Assembly (NCBI RefSeq): GCF_004295585.1
Contig: NZ_AP019400.1
Span: 2,826,001-2,890,000, forward strand
From: Cohnella abietis
GTDB lineage: Bacteria; Bacillota; Bacilli; Paenibacillales; Paenibacillaceae
DNA: 64,000 nt
Reading direction: 5' to 3'
Shown here: piece after piece, positions 38,338 through 48,927 of the stretch
Position numbering within the stretch: position 1 is the stretch's first letter
Layout: every line of letters starts with the position of its first letter
The notes under the pieces: generated by a model
The model's database searches: none
What the model saw: the letters and a program-made list of their open reading frames with translations, nothing else
What the model was told of the DNA's origin: nothing
Program-made: the position numbers and the translations under genes

Positions 38338-38573
38338 TAAACAACCCCCTGATTGCCTATATTATTGTCTGATGAATCTTGTACATCCTCGTCATTCGTG
38401 TTCGTTGCGCTGACTGCGTTGTTACTCCGGGATAGATCTCCCGTTATGAAGGAACCAGAACCGGCATATGTTTTGGAATTGCTCGCTGGAGAGATTTGAA
38501 TCGCGTCCCCGAATTGAACGACGCCGCTACCGCCAACGCTAAGGATTTTAACATTGCCAATAATGCATGGCAT
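38337..38573 (-). CDS. gerPA: Spore germination protein GerPA (GerPA/GerPF family)
   Basis: The 78-residue protein reads MPCIIGNVKILSVGGSGVVQ then FGDAIQISPASNSKTYAGSG, the pattern shared by GerPA and GerPF, and ends in an Asn/Asp-rich tail. As the first gene of the operon it is called GerPA. AAGGAG lies 10 bases before ATG 38573 on the minus strand; the longer frame to 38684 has no ribosome site and non-family residues. It is divergent from the Hsp20-like gene. Known gerP operons depend on sigma-K, but I could not pick a convincing -10. Confidence 0.88.
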   Translation of the reverse strand: MPCIIGNVKILSVGGSGVVQFGDAIQISPASNSKTYAGSGSFITGDLSRSNNAVSATNTNDEDVQDSSDNNIGNQGVV

Positions 38574-38749
38574 AAGCAGACGACTCCTTCGCTTAGGGTC
38601 TTGCAACAGTGTATGAAGGCGCTCGCCCATAGGTTCATCATAGGGGTAAGAGACATGCATTCGCACAGGTAGAAGGGTCCGCACATATGTTGGAGGAAAA
38701 GTTATTGGGCTGTGAATATATATTTGAGTTCAAACGGGAGGAATAGATC

Positions 38750-39214
38750 GTGAGCTCCTTTTTCGATAGCGGGCCGCTTCCGGATTGGAAGGAAATCCAA
38801 GAGTGGCTAGGTAAGGACATCCCTTGGAAGCTAGCAGAGAAGTGGGATCAGGGGGACGAGGGTAACTCTAATTGGTTAAACCATTATGTAAAAAATATTT
38901 TGCAAAAATCAAAGCAGGAAGCAAAAGTGAAATCACAGAGCTCAATTAGAATGGAAACAAAGCAGGAAGCAAAATACGTTAACGTGACCATCCACCTCAC
39001 TCCAGAGGTACAGCTAAATCGCTTACGAATCTATGCGACTACAGATCGCCTAAAGCTAGCGGGGCTTCCCGACGATATGAAGCAGTCTATACGATTCCCT
39101 TGCTTGGTTTTTCCCCGCACTGGCAGGGCTGTTATGAAAAAAGATCAGCTGCACATTCGATTTCGCCGAAGACCTGCAGAAAAGTCTGAATATGAATTGT
39201 TTATCGATTCGTAA
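38750..39214 (+). CDS. Hsp20/alpha-crystallin-like protein (spore-associated type)
   Basis: The 154-residue protein has an N-terminal SSFFDSGPLPDWKEIQEWLG segment typical of Paenibacillaceae Hsp20 homologues, and a degenerate alpha-crystallin domain (about 72-150; KYVNVTIHLTPEVQLNRLRIYATTDRLKLAGLP, IRFPCLVFPRTGRAVMKKDQLHIRFRR). The C-terminal IXI anchoring motif of true chaperones is not evident. The GTG start has CGGGAGGA upstream. It is divergent from gerPA, and spore-linked Hsp20 paralogues such as CotM/GerT are known, so a coat role is plausible. Confidence 0.75.
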   Translation: MSSFFDSGPLPDWKEIQEWLGKDIPWKLAEKWDQGDEGNSNWLNHYVKNILQKSKQEAKVKSQSSIRMETKQEAKYVNVTIHLTPEVQLNRLRIYATTDRLKLAGLPDDMKQSIRFPCLVFPRTGRAVMKKDQLHIRFRRRPAEKSEYELFIDS

Positions 39215-39287
39215 ATCAGTATAATGCTAATAAGAAGCAACGAATCGGATCAGATGATGGTTGCAAGGCTTTAAGGGGGCATTTACA

Positions 39288-39491
39288 GTGGATTTGGTTA
39301 ATGTTTCGGAAGTATCGCCCGGTCTCTTTATTACTGGGATCGTTTTTATTATGTTAGTGGGCTCTTTCTTGAGCTTAGGTGTGCTACGCTTCTTTCAACT
39401 GAAGAAACGTCAAGGCTTTATTTACATGGGATCATCGGTACTTTCATTAGTTGCCATGATTGTTATCGTCAGCACCTGGTTCTCGGAATAA
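39288..39491 (+). CDS. Small two-TM membrane protein, unknown
   Basis: The 67-residue protein starts at GTG 39288, 8 bases after AAGGGGG; the TTG at 39261 has no ribosome site. It has two membrane helices (FITGIVFIMLVGSFLSLGVL and FIYMGSSVLSLVAMIVIVSTW) joined by the basic FFQLKKRQG. I do not recognise a family. It stands between the Hsp20-like gene and a terminator. Confidence 0.65.
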   Translation: MDLVNVSEVSPGLFITGIVFIMLVGSFLSLGVLRFFQLKKRQGFIYMGSSVLSLVAMIVIVSTWFSE

Positions 39492-39514
39492 AGGGGGAGC
39501 ATTGGAAGGAAACG

Positions 39515-39563
39515 CGAGGGGCTAATCTTAAGATCAGGTGATCTTTGGAAGCCTCTTTTTGTT
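39515..39563 (+). terminator. Rho-independent terminator
   Basis: AAGATC-AGGT-GATCTT inside an outer GAGG/CCTC stem, followed by TTTTTG, 25 bp after the small membrane protein. Confidence 0.65.
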
Positions 39564-39587
39564 GTAAAACCTTCTGAATCGCAGAAA

Positions 39588-39640
39588 AAGGCCACCCCCA
39601 GTAGCCAATTGCTCTCTAGGGGACAGCCTTCTTCTCCACA
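39588..39640 (-). terminator. Terminator of the CotD-like gene
   Basis: On the minus strand AAGGC-N3-CCCC pairs with GGGG-N3-GCCTT and is followed by TTTTTC, just after the cotD-like stop. Confidence 0.65.
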
Positions 39641-39656
39641 ACTGTTAGCTATCGGA

Positions 39657-39905
39657 TTATTTCCGTTTTTTTCTCACGTTTGAAGTTCGAACCTCGTTGC
39701 CTTGTTCTCCCGACCATGAGTCTCCGCAGAATACATCTTTAACCGTACAGGTTGTTACGTGATGATAAACGGGCACACAGTGGTGTCGTCTAATCACTTC
39801 AATTTGTTGAACAACCTCGACGTGTTGGGGATGGTAGTAATCTTCATAAATGGCTTGTGGCGGATCAAAAACAGTTTTGGCACAGCATTTTTTATTTTCC
39901 GACAA
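39657..39905 (-). CDS. CotD-like spore coat protein
   Basis: The 82-residue protein is rich in His, Tyr, Cys and Val. KTVFDPPQAIYEDYYHPQHV then EVVQQIEVIRRHHCVPVYHH then VTTCTVKD match the CotD-type coat family. A coat protein would be deposited on the developing spore. Two TTG starts are possible: 39914 is only 1 base from AAAGGAG, while 39905 is about 10 bases away, so I favour 39905. Its tail (NEVRTSNVRKKRK) is basic. Confidence 0.75.
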   Translation of the reverse strand: MSENKKCCAKTVFDPPQAIYEDYYHPQHVEVVQQIEVIRRHHCVPVYHHVTTCTVKDVFCGDSWSGEQGNEVRTSNVRKKRK

Positions 39906-40069
39906 GCTAATCAATCTCCTTTCGTGGGGTGTTGTACATTATACGGTTCAGGCTTCTATTTGAACTGATCAAAGGCCTATCGGGCTCGCCCACATCCATG
40001 TTAAGGTTTGACGAAAAGGCTCATTTCCTGCATAGTAAAAGGATAAACGCCGTTACAGGAGGGTATCTT

Positions 40070-40516
40070 TTGGGAACGACTGAAGATATTATGCAGCGAA
40101 TGTCGCGGAAAGGGCTCAGGATTACGGAGCAGCGACGGACAATGGTCAAATTGTTTGACAGTGCTTCTGGCTTCCTGACACCCAAGGAAGTGTATGAGCA
40201 TATGCAGAGGGTATATCCGGGATTAAGCTTCGATACGGTTTATCGCAATCTTCGCTTATTGCTTGATATGGATGTCGTCGAGCAGGTGATGTTCGAGGAT
40301 GGCGTGAAGTTTAAGCTAAGCTGTGAGGAGCTTCATCACCATCATCATATGATTTGCTTGCAATGTGAGAAAACGTTGCCGATTCACTTCTGCCCGATGT
40401 CGGAAACCGATGTTCCGGGTGATTTCAAGGTTGTTAAGCATAAATTTGAAGTGTTCGGCTATTGCGGAGATTGCAAGGATGCCTCAACGATAGCTGCGTC
40501 CTCACAGGGTGTCTAA
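40070..40516 (+). CDS. zur: Fur-family zinc uptake regulator Zur
   Basis: The 148-residue regulator has a winged helix ([26 protein letters not shown]) and the C-terminal metal domain [30 protein letters not shown]. This order closely matches Bacillus Zur, including the PGLSFDT(V/I)YRNL helix and the paired CxxC structural zinc site. TTG 40070 has AGGAGGG 8 bases upstream; the frame is open to 39929 without a ribosome site. It lies next to yidD and metG, and a znuACB transporter follows at 43.8 kb, which it probably represses when zinc is plentiful. Confidence 0.87.
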   Translation: MGTTEDIMQRMSRKGLRITEQRRTMVKLFDSASGFLTPKEVYEHMQRVYPGLSFDTVYRNLRLLLDMDVVEQVMFEDGVKFKLSCEELHHHHHMICLQCEKTLPIHFCPMSETDVPGDFKVVKHKFEVFGYCGDCKDASTIAASSQGV

Positions 40517-40752
40517 TGCGAATCGCTCGCCGAACGTTACAAGCGCCGATCCGTTTTTATCGGAAATTCATATCACCGTTAACACCGCCGTCCTGTCGTT
40601 TTCTACCCACTTGCTCGGAATATGCGCTTGAGGCAATCGAGGTCCATGGGGCAGTGAAGGGCTCATACTTGGCGGTTAGAAGAATTGGCAAATGTCATCC
40701 TTTTCATCGTGGAGGATACGATCCCGTTCCCCCTCCGAAGGCTGAGAAATGA
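40516..40752 (+). CDS. yidD: Membrane protein insertion efficiency factor YidD
   Basis: The 78-residue protein has the YidD signature: an amphipathic basic N-terminus, [20 protein letters not shown] then [16 protein letters not shown] and [14 protein letters not shown]. YidD helps YidC-dependent insertion. Its ATG overlaps the zur stop (TAATG), so the two are coupled. The pairing with zur is unusual; yidD more often sits with rnpA and yidC. Confidence 0.92.
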   Translation: MRIARRTLQAPIRFYRKFISPLTPPSCRFLPTCSEYALEAIEVHGAVKGSYLAVRRIGKCHPFHRGGYDPVPPPKAEK

Positions 40753-40771
40753 GTATAAAGGGCAATCTTAC

Positions 40772-40800
40772 TTGACACGGATAAAGCAAGTCGGTTATAT
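40772..40800 (+). promoter_or_regulatory. Sigma-A promoter of the metG transcript
   Basis: TTGACA at 40772-40777 and TTATAT at 40795-40800 with a 17-bp spacer, about 45 bp before the T-box leader. Confidence 0.8.
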
Positions 40801-40842
40801 TTTGGCGAATAGTACAAATCAAGCTTTTCCGTTGAAGGGATA

Positions 40843-43202
<2,360 letters not shown>

Positions 43203-43219
43203 TTAGTAGTACTACTATG

Positions 43220-43256
43220 AAGGACTGGGCAGGTATTTTCCTCCCCAGTCCTTTTT
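43220..43256 (+). terminator. Rho-independent terminator after metG
   Basis: AAGGACTGGG pairs with CCCAGTCCTT and is followed by TTTTTC. Confidence 0.9.
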
Positions 43257-43337
43257 CTAATGGATAGCTACTCAAAACCACGCCACTTAATCTGCCCCCC
43301 TAACCGCTCTGCATTTGAGTAACCGAATCTTTAAGCC

Positions 43338-43675
43338 CTCTTAGTAGCCCTCAGTGCGTTAATCGTGCGAGAACGAGAAAAAGGGTTAGCTTAGTAGCCG
43401 TGAGTGCGTTAATTGTGCGAGAACGAGAAAAAGAAGCTAGCTTAGTAGCCCTCAGTGCGTTAATTGTGCGAGAACGAAGAAAAGGGGTTAGCTTAGTAGC
43501 CCTCAGTGCGTTGATCGTGCGAGAACGAGAAAAAGAGGCGAGCTTAGTAGCCCTCAGTGCGTTAATTATGAGAGAACGAGAAAAAGAAGCTAGCTTAGTA
43601 GCCCTCAGTGCGTTAATCGCGCGAGAACGAGAAAAAGAGACTGGCTTAGAAGCCGTGAGTGCGCTAATGGCGACT
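43338..43675. repeat. 51-bp tandem repeat array (7 copies)
   Basis: AGTGCGTTAA-type cores begin at 43352, 43402, 43454, 43505, 43556, 43607 and 43658, so periods are 50, 52, 51, 51, 51, 51. The unit is GCTTAGTAGCCCTCAGTGCG then TTAATTGTGCGAGAACGAGAAAAAG. It lies between the metG terminator and the znuA promoter. Stop-free frames on both strands (17-residue repeats) reflect the period, not a gene. Confidence 0.9.
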
Positions 43676-43692
43676 TGAGAGCTGGAGGTCTG

Positions 43693-43750
43693 TTGACAGA
43701 GTAAGAGGAGGGGGCTATAATCGTGGTTGTTAATAAAAATGTTTACGATT
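43693..43750 (+). promoter_or_regulatory. znuA promoter with candidate Zur half-sites
   Basis: TTGACA (43693-43698), a 17-bp spacer and TATAAT (43716-43721) form a consensus sigma-A promoter. AATCGT starts within the -10, and a matching ACGATT lies just before the znuA ribosome site. The Bacillus Zur box is AAATCGTAAT-N-ATTACGATTT; here the half-sites are spread over about 32 bp, so the Zur link is suggestive only. Confidence 0.6.
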
Positions 43751-43762
43751 AAGGGGAAAAAG

Positions 43763-44737
43763 ATGAGTATCATAAAGAAATTACTTTTAATAGCATTAAG
43801 TGCATGTGTGCTAATTGTAGCGACGGGCTGCGGGAAGAATGACCAAATGGCGCAGGTGGAAGGGAAAATTAATGTTTTGACGAGCTTTTATCCTTTGTAC
43901 TATTTTGCAAAAGAAATAGGTGGAGATAGAGCGAATGTAGTCAATCTAGTAGCTGCCGGTGTGGAGCCTCATGAATGGACGCCGAAAAGCCGAGATTTGG
44001 ATGCTGTCTCCAAGGCACAAATATTTCTATACAATGGCGCGGGTTTAGAGGGATGGGTAAAAGGTTTTCTAAATGGTTTAGGCTCCGACAGTAAGGTGTT
44101 GACGGTAGAAGCGAGTCATGGGATCAAGCTGATTTCAGGTAATCCTGAGAAAGATTCGGAGGAAGATTCCGGAGAAGATCATACTGCAGATGAACAGCAC
44201 AGTCATTCTGATGGTGACGTTGATCCCCATACTTGGGTTAGCCCCCGATCGGCGATGGTAATGGCTGCTAACATTCGTGATGCTTTTGTAAAAACAGATC
44301 CTGAGCATAAAGCAGAGTATGAGACGCGGTATGAGAGTATTAAAGATAGGCTTGGACAGCTAGACGCTAAATTCACGGTGCAATTATCTGTATATAAGAG
44401 ACGGGATATTGTTGTATCGCATCAAGCATTCGGTTATTTGTGCCGGGACTATAATTTGAATCAGATTGCTATTATGGGCCTCTCGCCAGATGCAGAGCCG
44501 AGAGCGCAGGACTTGCTGAATATTGCACGTTTCGTTAAGGAAAACGACATTCCTTATATTTTTTTCGAGGAGCTCGTTTCTGAGCAACTGGCTCAAACGC
44601 TAGCCAGAGAGGCTAAAGTAGATACATTAGTGCTCAATCCATTGGAAGGTTTAACCCCCGAGCAGGACAAGGCTGGAGAAAACTATATCACTTTGATGGA
44701 AAAAAACCTGCAAAACTTGCAGAAGGCTTTACAGTGA
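43763..44737 (+). CDS. znuA: Zinc ABC transporter substrate-binding lipoprotein
   Basis: The 324-residue cluster A-I binding protein captures extracellular zinc. It has a lipoprotein signal (KKLLLIALSACVLIV, lipobox VATGC with Cys23) and metal ligands in HEWTPK, VDPHTWVS, VVSHQAFGYL and a C-terminal FFEELVSEQ segment. A His/Asp/Glu-rich loop (about 135-160; HTADEQHSHSDGD) is typical of zinc rather than manganese binders. AAGGGG precedes ATG 43763; the frame is open to 43727. It heads znuA-znuC-znuB. Confidence 0.93.
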   Translation: MSIIKKLLLIALSACVLIVATGCGKNDQMAQVEGKINVLTSFYPLYYFAKEIGGDRANVVNLVAAGVEPHEWTPKSRDLDAVSKAQIFLYNGAGLEGWVKGFLNGLGSDSKVLTVEASHGIKLISGNPEKDSEEDSGEDHTADEQHSHSDGDVDPHTWVSPRSAMVMAANIRDAFVKTDPEHKAEYETRYESIKDRLGQLDAKFTVQLSVYKRRDIVVSHQAFGYLCRDYNLNQIAIMGLSPDAEPRAQDLLNIARFVKENDIPYIFFEELVSEQLAQTLAREAKVDTLVLNPLEGLTPEQDKAGENYITLMEKNLQNLQKALQ

Positions 44738-44792
44738 ACTAACATAGAAGAATTGGGACTAACGGCAGCTTAACGAAGAGGAGGATCCCTCC

Positions 44793-45563
44793 ATGAACGG
44801 AAATGAAATATTGCAGCAACCAAGCTGTCATCAAGAAATTATTAGATTGGACAACGTTTCCTTTGCCCACGATTCTCAGGTTATTCTTTCGGATGTGTCC
44901 TTTAGAATTATGGAGAGAGATTTCGTTGGGTTAATCGGCTCCAATGGGGCAGGGAAAACGACATTGCTGCGAATGATTGTCGGCTTAACCCGTCCACAGA
45001 AGGGCTCTATCTCCTTGTTCGGCGAGACTGCTGGGCAATTCAAGGATTGGAATAAGATCGGATATGTACCGCAAAAAAACCACTTCAATCCGTTGTTTCC
45101 AGCAACAGTGAGGGAAGTTGTTTTATCGGGATTATATGGTCGCAAAAAGCTATTCAGAAGGATTTCCAAAGAGGATATTAGTCGTTGTGAGGACGCATTA
45201 GGCGCGCTTAAAATACAGGATCTTCGAGACAAAAAAATCGGTGCCTTATCAGGCGGTCAGCAGCAACGGGTGTTCCTAGCACGCGCGTTAATCAACAATC
45301 CGAAGCTGCTGATTCTGGATGAACCTCTATCCGGTATTGATGTCGAGACACAGCAGAGCTTTTTCCACTTAATCAAGCATATGCATCAACGTCATAATAT
45401 TACGTTCCTAATGGTTTCCCATGACTTGGATATGGTACGCTCCTACTTGGGTCAAGAGCCTAAAGAAACATGCGGCAAGCTTTCCTTCTACGTTCGTCAT
45501 TCTCATGACTTGGATGACTGCGATGGTACGGATTTGCTGCATTCCCTGCGGAAAGAAGGTTAA
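44793..45563 (+). CDS. znuC: Zinc ABC transporter ATP-binding protein
   Basis: The 256-residue ABC ATPase has Walker A GSNGAGKTT (49-57), signature LSGGQQQRVFLARAL, Walker B LLILDEPLSGID and a His switch in MVSHDLD. It energises zinc uptake with ZnuB and ZnuA. The C-terminal extension (SFYVRHSHDLDDCDGTDLL) has clustered His, Asp and Cys, which may bind metal. AGAGGAGGATC precedes the ATG, 55 bp after znuA. The znuB start follows after 6 bp. Confidence 0.93.
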   Translation: MNGNEILQQPSCHQEIIRLDNVSFAHDSQVILSDVSFRIMERDFVGLIGSNGAGKTTLLRMIVGLTRPQKGSISLFGETAGQFKDWNKIGYVPQKNHFNPLFPATVREVVLSGLYGRKKLFRRISKEDISRCEDALGALKIQDLRDKKIGALSGGQQQRVFLARALINNPKLLILDEPLSGIDVETQQSFFHLIKHMHQRHNITFLMVSHDLDMVRSYLGQEPKETCGKLSFYVRHSHDLDDCDGTDLLHSLRKEG

Positions 45564-45569
45564 TTAAGC

Positions 45570-46373
45570 TTGGATATTTTAACGGCAGAGTTTTTCCAGA
45601 GGGCATTGATCGGGGGAGCTCTCATTGCAATAACAGGTCCTTTAATGGGACTTTTTCTAGTACTTAGAAGGCTTGCTATGATTGGTGATACTCTTGCCCA
45701 CGTTAGCATTGCAGGAGTTGCGCTAGGCTTTGTTATTAATGTGTACCCGATAGCGGTCGGACTTGTATTCGCCATTCTAGCGTCCTTCGCAATCGAAGTA
45801 TTACGTCGAACCTATCGTACTTACGCTGAGCTTTCAATCGCAATTATTATGTCTGGCGGTATTGCTTTAGCTTCGTTACTGTTTACGATGGGCAAAAGCT
45901 TCAAATACAACGTAAACTCATATTTATTCGGAAGCATCTACACACTGGATCAAACAGATGTAGCTGTAATTGCAGGAGTAACTGTCATCGTATTAGCAAT
46001 GGTGCTTATACATAAGAAAGAGCTTTTCCTACTTACGTTTGATGAAGAAGCGGCAGCAGTTAGCGGTTTGCCTGTTAGATATTTTAATATTATGCTTAGT
46101 ATTCTAACGGCGCTAGTCATTAGTGTATCTATCAAAATTGTAGGAGCCTTGCTTGTTTCCTCCTTGCTTACTATCCCGGCCGCATGCAGCCTGGTGCTTT
46201 CACGAAGCTTCAAGCAATCCATTATCCTTGTCGTTATTATCGGGGAAGTGGCTGTGCTTGCTGGCTTATGCATGGCAGGAGTTTGGAATTTAGCACCTGG
46301 TGGTACGATTGTATTATTGTTAATCTGCATCCTAATTGTATCCATCCTAATGACGAAAATTAGGCGGGCATAG
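45570..46373 (+). CDS. znuB: Zinc ABC transporter permease
   Basis: The 267-residue permease of the ABC-3 family has about eight membrane helices. Family motifs are LVLRRLAMIGDTLAHVSIAGVALG (about 29-52) and ISVSIKIVGALLVSSLLTIPAA. It forms the membrane channel with ZnuC. The TTG start lies 6 bp after znuC, with AGAAGG within the end of znuC. Its stop precedes ccdA by about 20 bp. Confidence 0.92.
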   Translation: MDILTAEFFQRALIGGALIAITGPLMGLFLVLRRLAMIGDTLAHVSIAGVALGFVINVYPIAVGLVFAILASFAIEVLRRTYRTYAELSIAIIMSGGIALASLLFTMGKSFKYNVNSYLFGSIYTLDQTDVAVIAGVTVIVLAMVLIHKKELFLLTFDEEAAAVSGLPVRYFNIMLSILTALVISVSIKIVGALLVSSLLTIPAACSLVLSRSFKQSIILVVIIGEVAVLAGLCMAGVWNLAPGGTIVLLLICILIVSILMTKIRRA

Positions 46374-46392
46374 TCCGCAGAAGGAGGCTGTC

Positions 46393-47100
46393 ATGGCAGA
46401 TGTTAACATAGGAATCGCTTTTGCAGCGGGACTAGCTTCATTTATTTCTCCCTGCTGTTTGCCTTTATATCCAGCCTATCTATCCTATATTACAGGCGTT
46501 TCTGTCAATCAAATCAAGACGGACACGAGCAAAAGTATGCGGTTTAAGACAATGAGCCATACTTTCTTTTTTATTCTTGGCTTCTCAGCTGTTTTCTTTG
46601 CACTTGGTTATGGTTCTAACGTCTTCGCGGACGTGTTCCGTGATTATCAAGATACGATTCGTAAAATATCTGCGATATTCATCGTCTTAATGGGCTTATT
46701 TCTCATGGGAATTTTTCAACCGCAAATTCTGATGAAGGATCGCAAATTGAATATGAAATGGAAGCCTGCCGGATACCTGGGCTCCTTCGTATTTGGAATA
46801 GGCTTCTCGGCAGGCTGGTCTCCTTGTATAGGGCCTATCTTAGGCTCGATATTGCTGCTTGCTGCTAGCAACCAAGGAACATGGGCTGGTCTAACAGTGG
46901 CGTATTCACTCGGGTTTGCGGTTCCGTTCTTCATCCTTGCTTTTTTCCTTGGTACTGCCCGCTGGATATTAAAATATTCTAACATCATGATGAAAATAGG
47001 CGGTGTCATGATGATTCTAATGGGCATCCTGTTGTTTACCGACAGAATGACCTCAATCACCATTTGGCTGCAAGGAATTACACCAGCTTGGTTGGGTTAA
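46393..47100 (+). CDS. ccdA: CcdA-type thiol-disulfide transmembrane protein
   Basis: The 235-residue protein has six membrane helices and the DsbD-gamma/CcdA layout. The conserved cysteines are in FISPCCLPLYPAYLSYITG (helix 1) and SAGWSPCIGPILGSIL (helix 4). CcdA carries reducing power across the membrane for cytochrome c maturation, spore cortex thiol proteins or other exported thioredoxin-like proteins. AGAAGGAGG precedes the ATG. It follows znuB by about 20 bp and may share the transcript. No redox partner is adjacent. Confidence 0.88.
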   Translation: MADVNIGIAFAAGLASFISPCCLPLYPAYLSYITGVSVNQIKTDTSKSMRFKTMSHTFFFILGFSAVFFALGYGSNVFADVFRDYQDTIRKISAIFIVLMGLFLMGIFQPQILMKDRKLNMKWKPAGYLGSFVFGIGFSAGWSPCIGPILGSILLLAASNQGTWAGLTVAYSLGFAVPFFILAFFLGTARWILKYSNIMMKIGGVMMILMGILLFTDRMTSITIWLQGITPAWLG

Positions 47101-47123
47101 GCCATATTTAGGCCATATAAGGG

Positions 47124-48185
47124 TTATGTGAAATATTCTATCCTTGATTCTGGAAAATGGGTAAAGATGCGCTCTGTGATGAACTCTCGGAGCGCTTCTG
47201 CTTGCTCATCGGGGTATACATATTTATGCTGCCCCCAGCGGCCCCACTTTTTCTTTCGTTTTTCTTCTTCCATTTCCAGCTTTGACTTCGGGTATCTCTT
47301 CTCGATAATGGTTTTCGCGGTTTTCGTGAACCTATGCTGAATTAATTCAAATGTTAAGTCTCGAGTAGCCTCAGCGGGTAGCTCGGCAGCTAGCTTTTTC
47401 AGAAGCTCACCATAGCCCTCCTGCCAGCCGTCATACCAAATGATTGGAGCTATAATAAAGCCTAGGGGATAGCCGGCTCGTCCTATTTTCCCAGCTGCTT
47501 CTATTCGTTCGTGAAATCGTGATGTCGCCGGTTCGAAATTTTTGATTACATAATCTGCATTAACGCTGAACCGAATTCGTGTATTTCCATTATGGCGAAG
47601 AGGAAGAAGGGAATCGACATGGTGGAACTTGGTTACAAAACGAAGCCTGCCAAGAGGCTGATCCGCCATAAATGTAATTGCATCGGCCAAGGAGCCTGTG
47701 AGGTGCTCAAGACCGATTGGATCTGATGTGCATGCAGCTTCAAAACGTGTGATTTCCGGAGAACGCTCGTCAATATATTTGCGTGCTGCATCTAGAATAT
47801 CATCGATATTTACATAAACTCGGATATAGGGCTTAGCCCCTAACGTAGTTTGGAGATAGCAATAATGGCAGTGACCCATGCAGCCTGTTGCAAGCGGCAT
47901 CGCATATTCAGCGGAAGGCTTGGACGTGTCGAACTTCAATGTTTTGCGAATGCCTACGACGAGAGTTCGTTTGGAGATTTTGTACTGCTCAAGCTCGGTG
48001 TCACCTGGAAGATTCGTAATTCGGTTATGTGATGTCGTCATCTGGTAAGGAACATTTCGTTCCTTAACCCACTCAAGGATACGCTGTCCCTTAGGGTAAT
48101 CTAAAGCTGCGGGCTCAAAGTATACAAGCTCTGGTACGAACAAAGAAGTTGCACGGGGAGAAGTTTTTTGAATAATTGTAGTCAT
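47124..48185 (-). CDS. splB: Spore photoproduct lyase (radical SAM)
   Basis: This enzyme repairs the 5-thyminyl-5,6-dihydrothymine photoproduct in germinating spores. The 353-residue radical SAM protein has the cluster motif GCMGHCHYCY (C102, C106, C109) and the hydrogen-donor C152 in EAACTSDPIG, 50 residues downstream as in Bacillus (C91/C141). The C-terminal part (KSKLEMEEEKRKKKWGRWG, KYVYP) is a lyase hallmark. Its promoter, probably sigma-G, is between it and mntR. No splA is adjacent. Confidence 0.95.
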   Translation of the reverse strand: MTTIIQKTSPRATSLFVPELVYFEPAALDYPKGQRILEWVKERNVPYQMTTSHNRITNLPGDTELEQYKISKRTLVVGIRKTLKFDTSKPSAEYAMPLATGCMGHCHYCYLQTTLGAKPYIRVYVNIDDILDAARKYIDERSPEITRFEAACTSDPIGLEHLTGSLADAITFMADQPLGRLRFVTKFHHVDSLLPLRHNGNTRIRFSVNADYVIKNFEPATSRFHERIEAAGKIGRAGYPLGFIIAPIIWYDGWQEGYGELLKKLAAELPAEATRDLTFELIQHRFTKTAKTIIEKRYPKSKLEMEEEKRKKKWGRWGQHKYVYPDEQAEALREFITERIFTHFPESRIEYFT

Positions 48186-48342
48186 ATTTAAGATTAGGCC
48201 TCCTTCACATATTTCTAAACAATGACAAGCTTAGATTAGACTATTATGTGATTTTGAGCGGGTTACGATTCTTTTCGACACTTCGGGACTTGCCCCGCCC
48301 CCTAAACGAGGTGTATGATATTCAAGGAAAGGGGGACTTGCG

Positions 48343-48765
48343 TTGCCAACCCCAAGTATGGAAGATTATTTGGAACGAATCTATCGGTTGATTGACGAGA
48401 AGGGCTATGCCCGGGTCTCTGATATTGCCGAAGGGCTGGAAGTGCATCCCTCATCGGTTACTAAGATGATTCAGAAGCTGGATAAGGACAATTATTTAAT
48501 TTATGAAAAATATCGTGGACTTGTCTTAACGAACAAGGGGAAGAAGATGGGCAAACGGCTCGTAGACCGTCATCTTCTGCTCGAATCCTTCTTAACCATG
48601 ATTGGGGTTCAGGAAGACAAGATTTATGGGGATGTGGAAGGCATAGAGCATCATCTAAGCTGGGATTCCATAACCTGTATCGAAACGCTTGTAGAGTACT
48701 TCAACCGCGACCCATCTCGGCGTGAAGAACTAATGAAGGTACGCTCCGACCTAGACAATGAGTAA
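48343..48765 (+). CDS. mntR: Manganese transport regulator MntR
   Basis: The 140-residue DtxR-family regulator binds manganese and represses Mn uptake. The winged helix is [25 protein letters not shown]. The metal ligands D8, E11, H77, E99, E102 and H103 fall exactly at the positions of Bacillus MntR. The TTG start has AAAGGGGGAC upstream. It is divergent from splB. No Mn transporter gene is adjacent. Confidence 0.95.
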   Translation: MPTPSMEDYLERIYRLIDEKGYARVSDIAEGLEVHPSSVTKMIQKLDKDNYLIYEKYRGLVLTNKGKKMGKRLVDRHLLLESFLTMIGVQEDKIYGDVEGIEHHLSWDSITCIETLVEYFNRDPSRREELMKVRSDLDNE

Positions 48766-48795
48766 TGTTGAAGTGTATTAAATTGGTGATGAATT

Positions 48796-48838
48796 GAAAA
48801 AGCTGCTCCTGCGGATATCTTCGTGGGAGTAGCTTTTT
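48796..48838 (+). terminator. Rho-independent terminator after mntR
   Basis: AAAAAGCT-N-CTCC pairs with GGAG-N-AGCTTTTT and an inner CG/CG stem. Confidence 0.8.
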
Positions 48839-48927
48839 GCTTTAAAGTATTAGAGATGCTGAGTAGCGCATATGGATGGTTAGCAAGAGTGGATGTAAAG
48901 CCAATCCACAATGCGGAGGTGATACTC

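Noticed and set aside
38337..38684. Longer GerPA starting at 38684
   Set aside because: The N-terminal extension is unlike the family and lacks a ribosome site; ATG 38573 has AAGGAG.
43351..43773. ORFs on both strands through the 43.4-kb array
   Set aside because: Repetitive 17-residue translation and no start signals.
47603..48032. Small ORFs opposite splB
   Set aside because: Antisense shadows of a radical SAM gene with all catalytic cysteines in frame.
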